Positions 6,961 to 13,011 of a stretch of 13,011 nucleotides of DNA are shown piece by piece. The notes under the pieces were generated by a model. The model was not told the origin of the DNA, ran no database searches, and saw only the letters and a program-made list of their open reading frames with translations. Positions within the stretch are counted from its first letter, which is position 1. Every line of letters starts with the position of its first letter. Source of the DNA: SVTX01 sp045577415 (lineage in GTDB: Bacteria; Bacillota; Clostridia; Oscillospirales; CAG-272); the NCBI GenBank assembly GCA_045577415.1, contig JAZNII010000163.1, positions 1-13,011 of the forward strand, in the 5' to 3' direction. The position numbers were made by a program, and so were the translations under genes.

Positions 6961-9129
6961 TTATGAAAAATCAAATACCGCGCGGTCGCCCTCAAGCTTG
7001 AGACGGGCGTTAAAAAGCTTGCCGTTTTTGGAGGTGAAGCCTTGTATTTCGGCAGTCCTGCCCTCGGCGAGCAGAAGTCTTGCGTTGCTTATTGAGATCG
7101 CTCGCTTGCATATAAAGCTTCCGAGACGGAACTTGCAGCCTTCCTTATATCCCATGCAACCGTAGCCGTATTTGCCGCGGATAACGTCCTTGCCGCAGAC
7201 GGGACACTTGCCTACAAGATCTCCGTAAAATCCGGTGTCTGTGTCAAGCTCGATAGTCTTGGGCGTGCGGTCAAAGACCTCTGCTATCTCGTCCTGCGCT
7301 TGCTTTACCGAGTCGTTAACGGTAATGGTGCCGCGATACACCTTTTTCAGAGCCTGACCTAACACGCTTGTCTTGTATTTGTCCATTGAAATGTTCATCT
7401 GTGAAAGCTGCTCGATAAGATATTCGCCCCCGGGGAGAATGGTATAAACGTCCTTCTTTAAGTCGATATATCCCGACTTTCGCGCGTTATCGATAATGCC
7501 TGTTCTCGTAGCCTCGGTGCCAAGCTCAAGACCCTCAAAGATAGCTCTGTAATCCTCCTCGTCGTTTTCCTCGGTGTCGCCAAGAGGCGCTCCGTCGAAT
7601 CCTCCTGCGGCAGATTTCTCTTTCTCAGCAAGGGCTGCCTTGTCCTCGCGAAAAGGATTTTTCAGATAGTTGTTGAGAGTTTCGATGGTGTAGTGACGGG
7701 GCGGAGAGGTCTGCTTTTCTACGGGGGTGAAGTTGATGTTAACCTCGTCGCCCTTTTCAAGAGGCGGCAGGATCTTGTCTTTTCGCTCGGAGTCGTCAAA
7801 GCGCAAAAATCCGCGCTGAACGATTATCATTCCTTTCAGCGTGAACTGCTCGAAGCCACCCACGTCAATGACGATCTCGGTCTTTTGCGCGATACATTCT
7901 TCCTCGCAGAAAACCGATACGAAACGGCGAAAGACCGTCTGATATACCTGCATCTCCTTCTCTGTAAGATGCTCCTTTTTGGGTATCTTGTAGGTTGGGG
8001 TCAGAGCGGAATGGCTTTCAATCTTGGAGTCGTCAAAAATCGTCTTTTTATCCTTGAATACTACCGGATAACCTACGTTTTTGATGTTGTTTATTATCTT
8101 CTTTACCTTGTCTTTTTCGTTGGTGGCAAGGTATTCGGAGTTGGTACGGGGATAGGTCAGATATCCCTCCTCGTAAAGCTTCTGGACTATCGCAAGGCTT
8201 TCAGCCATTGACATTTTGTACTTTTTGCCAAGTAAATTCTGCAATTTAGACAAGGAAAAGAGCTTTCCTGGGTTGACGGTCTCCTTTTTTGTCTTTTTGG
8301 AGACCACCACAGCCTTACTTGCGTTGTATTTAGCGCAGAGTGCCTCTGCCTGAGCCTTCTTGTCCTTGTCAAACTTCTCCTTGCTGACAAGCTCGATCTC
8401 CTCGCCGCCTGTCGGTTCTTTGGAGACCGCCGCGAAGTAGATGTCGGGAACAAAATTGCGTATCGCCATGTCTCGGTCGTATATAGCTCTGACGATAGGA
8501 ACGATGACACGCCCCACGCGTAGAAGAGTGCCGCTTTTTAGCGTGGCGAAACGGGTAAGATTTACTCCGTACAACCAATCGATATAAGTGCGCGCAAAAC
8601 CCTCGTCGGCGAGATTTTGGTATTCGCTCTCGTCCTTCATTTCGGAAAGAGCCTTGCCAACGGTCTCGGGTGTCTGGTCGGGGAGCCAGAGACGCTTGAA
8701 TTTCTTGTTTGGATCAGCCAATGCGCCCGTGTTCATTACGCAAAGACGAATGATGATCTCACCCTCGCGGTCGGAGTCTCCCGCGTTGACTATGGTGTCC
8801 ACGTCTTGACGGAGACAGAGATATTTGATGGTCTCAAACTGCCTCTCCACTCCCGCATCTGCCTTTTTGTCGGCACCTACTCTCAATTTGTATCTGAACT
8901 CGGCGGGGAAGCAGGGCAGAGTGTCCAGTGTCCATTTCGCTCCTGCGTCGCCGCCCGTGTAATCCTCTATATCGCACAAAGAAAAAAGGTGACCAAACGC
9001 CCACGTAACCACGTAGCCGCCACCCTCAAAATATCCGTTTTTCTTTGCCATCGCCCCACCGCCGTTTTCGGCAATTCCCGCAACGATGTTCCGCGCAAGG
9101 CTGGGCTTTTCCGCAATAATTAAAATCAT
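6961..9129 (-). CDS. topB: Type IA DNA topoisomerase III
   Basis: Enzyme that passes single strands through a transient nick and decatenates DNA; a protein of 722 residues. The Toprim domain begins with IIAEKPSLARNI (catalytic Glu7) and has the metal site DSDREGEII (118-126). The active-site Tyr is Y326 in YLTYPRTNSEYL, close to its position in E. coli TopB. The segments ESHSALTPT and GLELGTEATRTGIID belong to the same fold. The C-terminus carries a zinc-finger-like module (CPVCGKDV, then GYGCMGYKEGCKFRLG) and a short basic tail. A TopB with an accessory C-terminal domain can also be plasmid- or element-borne in Firmicutes, but here it sits among housekeeping genes. The ATG at 9127-9129 has an AAGG seven bases upstream on its strand. 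It has its own promoter and is convergent with the recR operon. Confidence 0.95.
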   Translation of the reverse strand: MILIIAEKPSLARNIVAGIAENGGGAMAKKNGYFEGGGYVVTWAFGHLFSLCDIEDYTGGDAGAKWTLDTLPCFPAEFRYKLRVGADKKADAGVERQFETIKYLCLRQDVDTIVNAGDSDREGEIIIRLCVMNTGALADPNKKFKRLWLPDQTPETVGKALSEMKDESEYQNLADEGFARTYIDWLYGVNLTRFATLKSGTLLRVGRVIVPIVRAIYDRDMAIRNFVPDIYFAAVSKEPTGGEEIELVSKEKFDKDKKAQAEALCAKYNASKAVVVSKKTKKETVNPGKLFSLSKLQNLLGKKYKMSMAESLAIVQKLYEEGYLTYPRTNSEYLATNEKDKVKKIINNIKNVGYPVVFKDKKTIFDDSKIESHSALTPTYKIPKKEHLTEKEMQVYQTVFRRFVSVFCEEECIAQKTEIVIDVGGFEQFTLKGMIIVQRGFLRFDDSERKDKILPPLEKGDEVNINFTPVEKQTSPPRHYTIETLNNYLKNPFREDKAALAEKEKSAAGGFDGAPLGDTEENDEEDYRAIFEGLELGTEATRTGIIDNARKSGYIDLKKDVYTILPGGEYLIEQLSQMNISMDKYKTSVLGQALKKVYRGTITVNDSVKQAQDEIAEVFDRTPKTIELDTDTGFYGDLVGKCPVCGKDVIRGKYGYGCMGYKEGCKFRLGSFICKRAISISNARLLLAEGRTAEIQGFTSKNGKLFNARLKLEGDRAVFDFS

Positions 9130-9162
9130 TTCTTAAACCTTGTGTTTCTTAAAATCATAATT

Positions 9163-9191
9163 ATTTTACCATAATGCGCAGAAAATGTCAA
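9163..9191 (-). promoter_or_regulatory. Promoter of topB
   Basis: Read on the minus strand, the perfect -35 box TTGACA (9191-9186) and -10 box TAAAAT (9168-9163) are separated by 17 bases, and TGG precedes the -10 box. The start of transcription should be near 9156, about 27 bases before the ATG. Confidence 0.8.
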
Positions 9192-9318
9192 CCGCAGGCG
9201 GAGATTATGAACAAAATATGCATGAAATGGCAAGTTGTCAATATAATATGTGTAAAATGCCCTAAGTGGGGAAATAATTTTTGTTAGAATTGATTTCCTG
9301 TAATATTTGATGCAAACC

Positions 9319-9347
9319 TTGACATTTCGGTAAAAATATAGTATAAT
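9319..9347 (+). promoter_or_regulatory. Consensus sigma-A promoter of the degV gene
   Basis: A perfect TTGACA (9319-9324), a 17-base spacer and a perfect TATAAT (9342-9347). Transcription should start near 9354, leaving a leader of about 82 bases. The bases between this and the divergent topB promoter (9192-9318) are AT-rich, and I see no further clear element in them. Confidence 0.88.
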
Positions 9348-9435
9348 TAATTGGAGTATGCTTGGCTTTGGGTGATCGCTCGAAGCAAAATAGGCATAAT
9401 TATAACGAAAATCATTTGAAAGGTTTCAATATTTT

Positions 9436-10296
9436 ATGAATGAATTTGTAATTATTACCGATTCCTCAAGCGATCTGCCCGTAGCGGTGGCGAATGGTCT
9501 CGGTGTGACCGTTATCCCTCTTGAAGTAAATATGGAAGGTAACATAAAACTCAATAATGAGGTCGACATCAAGGAGTTTTACGCGTATCTTCGCGAGAAG
9601 CACGGCGCAAAGACCTCGGCTATTAATATGGATAGATTTATGGAGACCTTTGAGTCCGTTGTCGCCGAGGGCAAGGATATTGTTTATATTGCCTTTTCTT
9701 CAGGTCTTTCTGCAACCTATATGGCGGGAAAGAACGCCGCAGAGGAGCTTTCCGAAAAATATCCTGACAGAAAGATAATAGTCGTGGACTCGCTTTGCGC
9801 GTCCCTCGGTCAGGGACTTTTGGTAAAGCTTGCGGTCGACAAGAAGAACGAGGGCGCGACCGTCGAGGAGGTAGCCGAGTACGTAGAAAAAACGAAATGG
9901 AATCTCGCTCATTGGTTCACTGTTGAGGATCTGTTCTTCTTAAAGCGCGGAGGACGTGTTTCTGCGGCTACGGCGGTAGTGGGTACTATGCTCCAGATAA
10001 AGCCCGTTCTTCACGTTGACAACGAGGGCAAGCTTATCAGTATGGAAAAGGCGCGCGGAAGACAGGGATCTATCAAGGCGCTTCTTGAAAAGATGAAGGC
10101 TACTGCTATCGAGCCTGCTAAGCAGACCGTTTATATCAGCCACGGTGACTGCTACGATGACGCAAAAACACTTGCCGATATGATAACCGAGGAGTTCGGC
10201 ATTACCGACATTCTTATCAGCGAGATCGGACCCGTTATCGGAGCGCATGCAGGTCCCGGAACTATTGCATTGTTCTTCTTGGCAACAGAGAGATAA
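9436..10296 (+). CDS. DegV family fatty-acid-binding protein (FakB-type)
   Basis: Cytosolic lipid-binding protein of 286 residues. In the fatty acid kinase system FakB presents a bound fatty acid to FakA for phosphorylation. The N-terminus FVIITDSSSDLPVAVANGLG, the segment AFSSGLSATYMAGKNAA, the motif FFLKRGGRVSAATAVVGTML and the end IGPVIGAHAGPGTIALFF are the usual DegV signatures. A GAAAGG ribosome site lies 12 bases before the ATG, which is rather long spacing. The gene is transcribed from the consensus promoter at 9319-9347. The fakA gene lies 197 bases downstream on the same strand, which supports the FakB role; the fatty acid preferred cannot be told from sequence. Confidence 0.93.
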   Translation: MNEFVIITDSSSDLPVAVANGLGVTVIPLEVNMEGNIKLNNEVDIKEFYAYLREKHGAKTSAINMDRFMETFESVVAEGKDIVYIAFSSGLSATYMAGKNAAEELSEKYPDRKIIVVDSLCASLGQGLLVKLAVDKKNEGATVEEVAEYVEKTKWNLAHWFTVEDLFFLKRGGRVSAATAVVGTMLQIKPVLHVDNEGKLISMEKARGRQGSIKALLEKMKATAIEPAKQTVYISHGDCYDDAKTLADMITEEFGITDILISEIGPVIGAHAGPGTIALFFLATER

Positions 10297-10302
10297 GACG
10301 TA

Positions 10303-10401
10303 TATTTTCCCGATACGGCTTTGCTCCTTGAGGGCGGCTTGATGTAGAAGCAACTACGTCTTCGACTTGCTTTTTGAGGTGCGCATTGTCTCGAAAAAAA
10401 T
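10303..10401. repeat. Hairpin-prone intergenic repeat, copy B
   Basis: Second copy of the repeat at 3110-3222, in the same orientation, between the degV gene and fakA. Shared blocks include TTGCTCCT (10321-10328) and CTTGCTTTTTGAGGTGCGC (10366-10384). The centre forms its own hairpin, ATGTAG-AAGCAA-CTACGT (10342-10359), different in sequence from copy A's. The AT-rich remainder up to 10460 shows nothing more that I can name, and no promoter is convincing. Confidence 0.68.
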
Positions 10402-10461
10402 CAATCGTCTTATAGATCAAATACAAAACTAAAAAGCTAAACGCGAAAAATTAAAATAAAA

Positions 10462-10475
10462 CCGAGGAAACTCGG
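10462..10475 (+). other. GNRA-capped hairpin just upstream of the fakA ribosome site
   Basis: CCGAG-GAAA-CTCGG is a perfect 5-base stem with a GAAA tetraloop, ending 6 bases before the Shine-Dalgarno TGGAG (10481-10485). It could affect ribosome access or mRNA stability; this is inference. Confidence 0.45.
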
Positions 10476-10493
10476 CGGAATGGAGATTTTTTA

Positions 10494-12155
10494 ATGGGTA
10501 TTACAGGACAATTGTATCGCAGTATGGTTCTTTCGGGAGCCGCAATGCTCAGCGATAAAAAAGAAGAAATAAATAATCTGAACGTTTTCCCCGTTCCCGA
10601 CGGTGATACGGGCATCAATATGAGCCTTACTATGAGTACCGTTGGAAAGGCAGAGGAGGATCTGCCCGTCGGCGCGTGCGCCGAAAAGGTGGCGGCTCTT
10701 ATGCTGAGAAGCGCAAGAGGTAACTCGGGCGCGATCCTGTCTCTCTTTTTCAGAGGAATAGGCAAGGCGCTTAAGGGTGTTGACGAGGCTAACTCCAAGG
10801 AATTGGTGGAGGCGTTCAAGAGAGGAACTACCGAGGCTTACCGCGCGGTCATGAAGCCTACCGAGGGAACTATTCTTACGGTCATGCGCGTTGCGGGTGA
10901 GGAGGCTGAAAAGGCTTATCTTGCCAATAAGCGCATAACAGTCAAGAAGCTTTTCGAGGTTCTTCTTGAGGGCGCGGAGACGGCTCTCTCGCAAACTCCC
11001 GAGATGCTTCCCGTATTGAAGCAGACAGGCGTAGTTGACGCAGGCGGCGCGGGATTTGTTTGTGTGCTTCAGGGTATGCAAACGGCGCTTGAGGGTAAGC
11101 CTTACGCTATGGTCAACGCTCCCGCAAGCGAGAGTGATGTTCCCGCTGAGCCTGAGGGCGCAGATTTCTCGGATTTCAATACCGAGGACATCAAATTCGG
11201 TTATTGCACCGAATGTATAGTTGACAAAAACGAAAAGTACGCAGGCGAGGACACCTCGGGCGAGCTTTACGAGTTTATAAAGAGCATCGGAGACAGCGCG
11301 GTATTCGTGGACGATGAGAGCATCATCAAGCTCCACATACATACCAACGATCCCGGTGCAGTCCTCACGAAGGCTATCGAGTTTGGAAGCCTTGCTACCG
11401 TTAAGATCGAGAATATGCGAAATCAGCATACCGCTCTTACGGGTGAAGCGGCGGCAGCCGAGGCGAGCAAGAAGAAGGACAAGACGGTAGCTATCGAGAG
11501 AAAGTACGGATTTGTCAGTGTATGTATGGGTGACGGTATTGCGGGTATGTTTCGCGATCTCGGCGTAGATAATATCATCACGGGCGGACAGACCATGAAC
11601 CCCAGCACTCAGGATATTATTGACGCGGTGCTGAAAACCCCCTCGGAGTACGTTTTCGTTCTTCCGAACAACAAGAATATCTGTATGGTTGCCCGTCAGG
11701 CATCCGAGATCATTACCGAGAGAAAGGTAGTGGTCATTCCTACCGAGACCGTGCCTCAGGGTATGTCGGCTATGATCGCCTTCAACCCCGACGCTGAGGT
11801 TGACGTTGCAGAGAAGGAAATGAACTTTGCATGGAAGATGGTCACCTCTATGTCGGTTACCTACGCCGTCAGAGATACCGAGCTTGACCGCTTCAAGATT
11901 CGCAAGGGACAGTTCTTGGGGCTTGTTGAAAATAAGATCGCTTGCGTTACCGACGACAGCATCGGTTGTGTTAAGCAGCTCTGCCGCGGAATGACGGGAG
12001 CTAACTTCGTCACCGTATTCTACGGGGAGGGAATAAGCGAGGATACCGCCAACACCGTTGCGAATATGATCTCCGAAAAGGTCGGAGGAGGATGCGAGGT
12101 CGCAGTGCTGAACGGCGGTCAGCCCCTTTACGATTATATCATTTCGGTTGAATAA
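10494..12155 (+). CDS. fakA: Fatty acid kinase catalytic subunit FakA (DAK2/YloV family)
   Basis: Phosphorylates fatty acids carried by DegV-type FakB using ATP, giving acyl-phosphate for phospholipid synthesis by PlsX/PlsY. It has 553 residues, the family's normal length. The N-terminal DhaL/DAK2 domain holds NVFPVPDGDTGINMSLTM (residues 30-47), with the Mg-nucleotide aspartates D36 and D38, and ARGNSGAILS. The middle domain has GYCTEC (C238, C241) and LHIHTNDPG (H281, H283), matching the Cys/His residues proposed to bind metal in Staphylococcus FakA. The C-terminal domain contains FVLPNNKNICMVARQA and is DegV-like in fold. GGAG lies 8 bases before the ATG. No terminator of its own is seen: an IS remnant begins 17 bases after the stop. 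The preceding degV gene is its likely partner and probably shares its transcript. Confidence 0.95.
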   Translation: MGITGQLYRSMVLSGAAMLSDKKEEINNLNVFPVPDGDTGINMSLTMSTVGKAEEDLPVGACAEKVAALMLRSARGNSGAILSLFFRGIGKALKGVDEANSKELVEAFKRGTTEAYRAVMKPTEGTILTVMRVAGEEAEKAYLANKRITVKKLFEVLLEGAETALSQTPEMLPVLKQTGVVDAGGAGFVCVLQGMQTALEGKPYAMVNAPASESDVPAEPEGADFSDFNTEDIKFGYCTECIVDKNEKYAGEDTSGELYEFIKSIGDSAVFVDDESIIKLHIHTNDPGAVLTKAIEFGSLATVKIENMRNQHTALTGEAAAAEASKKKDKTVAIERKYGFVSVCMGDGIAGMFRDLGVDNIITGGQTMNPSTQDIIDAVLKTPSEYVFVLPNNKNICMVARQASEIITERKVVVIPTETVPQGMSAMIAFNPDAEVDVAEKEMNFAWKMVTSMSVTYAVRDTELDRFKIRKGQFLGLVENKIACVTDDSIGCVKQLCRGMTGANFVTVFYGEGISEDTANTVANMISEKVGGGCEVAVLNGGQPLYDYIISVE

Positions 12156-12251
12156 TTAAATTAAAAGGTCGAGGCTGAGTCAAAAGCTTTTAATAAAGCA
12201 AATGGCACAGCCTTTTGCTATGCAAACAAGAGAAAAGCAAGGAGATAAAAC

Positions 12252-12273
12252 AAAAAAGCCCCGAAAAAGGGGC
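12252..12273 (-). terminator. Terminator near the left end of the IS, for the transposase strand
   Basis: GCCCC (12258-12262) and GGGGC (12269-12273) form a stem with a 6-base loop. On the minus strand it is followed by six Ts (12257-12252), a classic intrinsic terminator. On the plus strand As follow, so it does not end fakA transcription. Confidence 0.85.
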
Positions 12274-12348
12274 AAAAAAGGGTACGACAAAAAGAGGATC
12301 ATAAAAATCCTTGTTTTTTGAGGTTGTATTCAGTTTGGAAGAAATGGT

Positions 12349-12661
12349 CTAAGAGGCATTCAGGGGAAACAAATCGAGACCAATTCTTCCTTTTTTCTCT
12401 CTGTTACATAGTTTTTGTATGTTAAGAGCAAAGGCAAGAAGGAAAAATTGTGTCTCCACGTTTCGTTTTCCTCTTGTATGCGAATACAAGTATTTCGAAC
12501 ATTGTGATCGGATTGACCTTCCTCCAGGCTCTTACATACGTATCCCACAATTCCGTATAGTCCAATCTCTCACATATTTCCGCTACCTTGAATACAAAAT
12601 CTCCCTCGGGAATACAAATCCCTAAATTTAATGGTAAAACTACTTGACTTTTATCTCTCAT
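12349..12661 (-). pseudogene. IS1182-like transposase, N- and C-terminal ends joined out of frame
   Basis: The ATG at 12661-12659 opens MRDKSQVVLPLNLGICIPEG and continues ERLDYTELWDTYVRAWRKVN and FEILVFAY, the usual N-terminus of IS1182-like transposases; this frame is kept to about 12476. From 12477 another frame reads TRGKRNVETQFFLLAFALNI and then QKLCNREKKGRIGLDLFPLN, ending with TAG at 12351-12349; this is the usual C-terminus of the same family. The whole catalytic middle, with the DDE residues, is missing. The junction lies at about 12475-12478 and shifts the frame, so the first frame runs on only to a stop near 12423. The product cannot transpose. A longer reading with a TTG start at 12736 is rejected, because that codon lies in the -35 box. 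Confidence 0.78.
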
Positions 12662-12707
12662 TGGTGTATAATTATCTCGCTTTTTGATGGTTATTTTGGG
12701 CGATTTA

Positions 12708-12736
12708 ATTATACCAAAAAGCAAGCGACAGATCAA
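12708..12736 (-). promoter_or_regulatory. Promoter of the transposase remnant
   Basis: On the minus strand, TTGATC (12736-12731) and the perfect TATAAT (12713-12708) are separated by 17 bases, with TGG before the -10 box. It would start a transcript about 40 bases before the ATG at 12661, so the remnant may still be transcribed. Confidence 0.7.
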
Positions 12737-12774
12737 TACCTTTTCGGTAAAAAGCTGTCGCTTTTCTTTTTTTT
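12723..12774 (+). terminator. Hairpin terminator near the right end of the IS
   Basis: AAGCGACAG (12723-12731) and CTGTCGCTT (12755-12763) form a perfect 9-base stem, followed on the plus strand by a long T-rich tract (12762-12774). It overlaps the transposase promoter. It would stop plus-strand transcripts crossing the element, including read-through from fakA. Confidence 0.75.
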
Positions 12775-12859
12775 AGACTAAGTTAATGACTCAGCCCCTT
12801 TGCTTTTGTTATTGCGGATTTAATCACAAACTAACGTATTACTATTAGTAACATAGCTT

Positions 12860-13011
12860 TTATAACTTATCTGATAATTCTTTGCGTTTAATATGGTCTT
12901 TTAACACTATGTTTATATACTGTGAGAGCGACCTGTCGTCTTTCTCCGCATCTTCTTTCAGTTTAATTAAAATATCGTTGTCAATTGTTATGCTAATTTT
13001 CTCTTTCAATG
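12860..13011 (-). CDS. Ribbon-helix-helix (CopG-like) protein, antitoxin-like, partial
   Basis: A leftward frame, too short to be listed by most gene finders, runs from the window's right edge to TAA at 12862-12860. It reads LKEKISITIDNDILIKLKED, then AEKDDRSLSQYINIVLKDHI and KRKELSDKL. This is the ribbon-helix-helix pattern: a beta strand (KISITID), helix A (DILIKLKEDAEKDD), the turn with RSLSQYI, and helix B (YINIVLKDHI). Such proteins are dimeric DNA-binding repressors, often antitoxins. A TTG at 13009-13007 could be the start, but the gene may well begin outside the window. No toxin gene fits in the 60 bases between its stop and the IS, so any partner must be upstream, outside the window, or lost. 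The region is AT-rich compared with the genes on the left. Confidence 0.65.
   Translation of the reverse strand, partial: LKEKISITIDNDILIKLKEDAEKDDRSLSQYINIVLKDHIKRKELSDKL

Larger units (their letters stand above)
12173..12796 (-). mobile_element. Internally deleted IS1182-like insertion sequence (non-autonomous remnant)
   Basis: The perfect 10-base terminal inverted repeats GGCTGAGTCA (12173-12182) and TGACTCAGCC (12787-12796) enclose about 624 AT-rich bases. With two further bases outside each end the match is 11 of 12. Inside, on the minus strand, a promoter, the first 62 codons and the last 42 codons of an IS1182-like transposase are kept, with the middle missing. Terminators lie near both ends. 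I find no clear target-site duplication, so the outer limits are uncertain by a few bases. The element sits right behind fakA and may have replaced its terminator. Confidence 0.7.

Noticed and set aside
7693..9123. Long plus-strand open frames (172 and 168 codons) inside topB
   Set aside because: They are antisense shadows of topB, whose frame has all family motifs; no ribosome site or family resemblance is seen.
10491..11429. 312-codon minus-strand open frame inside fakA
   Set aside because: Antisense to a clear FakA reading frame; its sequence shows no family pattern and reflects codon bias of the sense strand.
12422..12736. 104-codon minus-strand frame starting at a TTG as a real gene
   Set aside because: The TTG lies within the -35 box of the transposase promoter, and the C-terminal part is an out-of-frame reading past the deletion junction.
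12160..12810. Target-site duplication flanking the IS
   Set aside because: The bases outside the inverted repeats (GGTCGA on the left, CCTTTG on the right) do not match, so none can be claimed.
12839..12851. TTACTA-T-TAGTAA palindrome downstream of the RHH gene as an operator
   Set aside because: It is only 6 AT-rich bases per arm and lies downstream of the gene; it is easily due to chance.
1..13011. CRISPR array, tRNA or rRNA genes, prophage or defence island
   Set aside because: I saw no regularly spaced repeats, tRNA-like folds, rRNA sequence, phage genes or defence-type domains in the window.

Overview
The window looks like a piece of a Clostridia-type Firmicutes chromosome of moderate GC content. 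The evidence is the gene order SRP RNA - dnaX - ebfC - recR (as around scr-dnaX-yaaK-recR in Bacillus subtilis), a large SRP RNA with an Alu domain, FakA/DegV proteins, a DUF3737 protein, and clean sigma-A promoters with 17-base spacers. No species can be named from sequence alone.

Layout. Positions 1-1252 hold the 3' part of polA (DNA polymerase I). A structured spacer and a strong promoter lead to an orphan PTS EIIC-like membrane protein (1520-2641) with its own terminator. Next comes the SRP RNA gene (about 2791-3096), with a near-consensus promoter and its own T-run, then a hairpin-prone repeat (copy A), then dnaX (3282-4988), ebfC/yaaK (5029-5376), recR (5378-5977) and a DUF3737 beta-helix protein (6019-6867). 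Two back-to-back hairpins (6871-6940) separate this rightward block from the leftward topB gene (6961-9129). A 306-base intergenic region carries divergent promoters for topB and for a DegV-family fatty-acid-binding protein (9436-10296). That gene is followed by copy B of the hairpin repeat and then fakA (10494-12155).

From about 12173 the character changes. The DNA becomes AT-rich and holds a roughly 624-base internally deleted insertion sequence with 10-base terminal inverted repeats. The N-terminus and C-terminus of an IS1182-like transposase are joined out of frame, and transcription terminators sit near both ends. The window ends inside a leftward ribbon-helix-helix (antitoxin-like) gene.

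How it works together: polA, dnaX, ebfC, recR and topB serve DNA replication, recombination and repair. The SRP RNA serves protein targeting. DegV and FakA together form the exogenous fatty-acid kinase that feeds phospholipid synthesis. I see no clear new defence system or biosynthetic cluster. The most interesting signals are the two-copy hairpin repeat, the deletion-derivative IS found by joining two reading frames, and the RHH gene at the edge.
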